Below, in pieces: positions 6,665 through 7,164 of a stretch of 7,164 nucleotides of DNA (positions are counted from its first letter, which is position 1; the number at the start of each line of letters is the position of its first letter). This DNA comes from Candidatus Aerophobota bacterium (GTDB lineage: Bacteria; Aerophobota; Aerophobia; Aerophobales; B3-G15). Made by a program: the position numbers and the translations under genes. Under the pieces are notes generated by a model. It was not told where the DNA came from. It searched no databases and worked only from the letters and a program-made list of their open reading frames with translations. The stretch covers positions 1 through 7,164 of the forward strand of contig DRTT01000139.1 in NCBI GenBank assembly GCA_011372105.1. The letters are read 5' to 3'.

Positions 6665-7164
6665 CTACTCCATCCAGCCTTTGTCTCTATAATACTGTTC
6701 CGCTCCCGGATGAAGAGGTACACCTCCTCTTATTTCAGACATCCAAGCTTTTCGTGGTTCAAACGGTTTTATAGAAGCATGAGCAGCAACTACTTCATCT
6801 TTATGCTCGCAAATAACCTTGGTAATCATGTAAGCAAGTTCATTTGACATTCGAGCATGGGCTATAATACAGGTACCAGGATTAACAGTCTTAAAGGAAT
6901 ATGGTTGATTTGGAAAAAGATTAGCTGGAACAACATCTTCATAATAACCATATTTAGTCAAGCTCTTTATTACTTTTTCAGGAAGCTCTATCATTCTCAG
7001 ATTTGTGGTAGTCATAGCCTCAGTTATAGCTGGATGACCTCCTGGAGCTACCTCAACCCACATATCAGCCCGTCCTTCTCTTACTACTTGGGGAATCTGT
7101 CCTCCAGAAACCTGGATCACCAAACCTCCCCATTCTTTAATTTTCTCAAAGCTCATTCCATACT
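6665..7164 (-). CDS. TAXI-family TRAP transporter solute-binding protein, C-terminal part (5' end outside the window)
   Basis: The frame is open to the right edge and ends with TAG at 6665, giving about 166 residues. TAXI binding proteins are usually around 320-340 residues, so roughly half is present. The ATG at 7156 is internal: in-frame codons for Y and G precede it, and the protein starts in mid-domain. Recognisable elements are the SGGQIPQVVREGRADMW stretch, typical of the second lobe (counting of ligand-binding mutants aside, it resembles the G-x-AD segment of the family), a PGTCIIAHARM strand region, and the C-terminal IRGGVPLHPGAEQYYRDKG, which is the family's usual ending. The protein should be exported and bind the solute outside the membrane for delivery to the fused permease; the signal peptide lies beyond the window. 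The gene pairing with a TAXI-type permease supports the call. Confidence 0.92.
   Translation of the reverse strand, partial: YGMSFEKIKEWGGLVIQVSGGQIPQVVREGRADMWVEVAPGGHPAITEAMTTTNLRMIELPEKVIKSLTKYGYYEDVVPANLFPNQPYSFKTVNPGTCIIAHARMSNELAYMITKVICEHKDEVVAAHASIKPFEPRKAWMSEIRGGVPLHPGAEQYYRDKGWME

Noticed and set aside
7154..7156. ATG as the start of the solute-binding protein
   Set aside because: The frame remains open upstream to the window edge, and a protein starting there would lack the signal peptide and the whole first lobe of a TAXI protein.

Overview
The window is a single-direction block of six genes, all on the minus strand, so it is best read from right to left. It is AT-rich, uses AGA/AGG and ATA codons freely, and has clear purine-rich Shine-Dalgarno sites. 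Together with a multi-[4Fe-4S] flavoenzyme and a TRAP-type transporter, this suggests an anaerobic bacterium, perhaps of a Firmicutes-, Thermotogota- or Atribacterota-like lineage. The taxonomic guess is weak: there is no rRNA or other marker here. The plus strand carries nothing convincing.

Layout in transcription order: (1) the C-terminal half of a TAXI-family TRAP solute-binding protein, cut by the right edge (7164-6665); (2) an intercistronic gap holding a perfect 17-bp inverted repeat (6614-6647); (3) a fused TRAP permease of the TAXI type (6555-4672); (4) a xylose-isomerase-like TIM-barrel sugar isomerase/epimerase (4546-3728); (5) an ACMSD-type metal-dependent amidohydrolase (3705-2731); (6) a beta-hydroxyacid dehydrogenase of the 3-hydroxyisobutyrate dehydrogenase family (2626-1754); (7) a large Old Yellow Enzyme-type flavin oxidoreductase that runs off the left edge (1663-1). 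Gene 7 has no stop codon in the window but is an uninterrupted 554-codon reading frame and is the most distinctive gene present.

The genes look like a transport-plus-catabolism operon. A TRAP-TAXI system would import an organic acid, and four soluble enzymes would act on it: an isomerase/epimerase, a hydrolase or decarboxylase of the amidohydrolase superfamily, an NAD(P)-dependent dehydrogenase, and an iron-sulfur ene-reductase. The substrate cannot be read from the sequence. An unsaturated or cyclic carboxylate, or a sugar-acid-like compound, would fit the enzyme classes. No start of the operon, promoter, regulator gene or convincing terminator is inside the window.

The main points for a second look are the domain order of the flavoenzyme (an FMN barrel followed by a GltD/dihydropyrimidine-dehydrogenase-type double-cluster domain), departures from the usual active-site residues in three of the enzymes, and the long palindrome between the binding-protein and permease genes.
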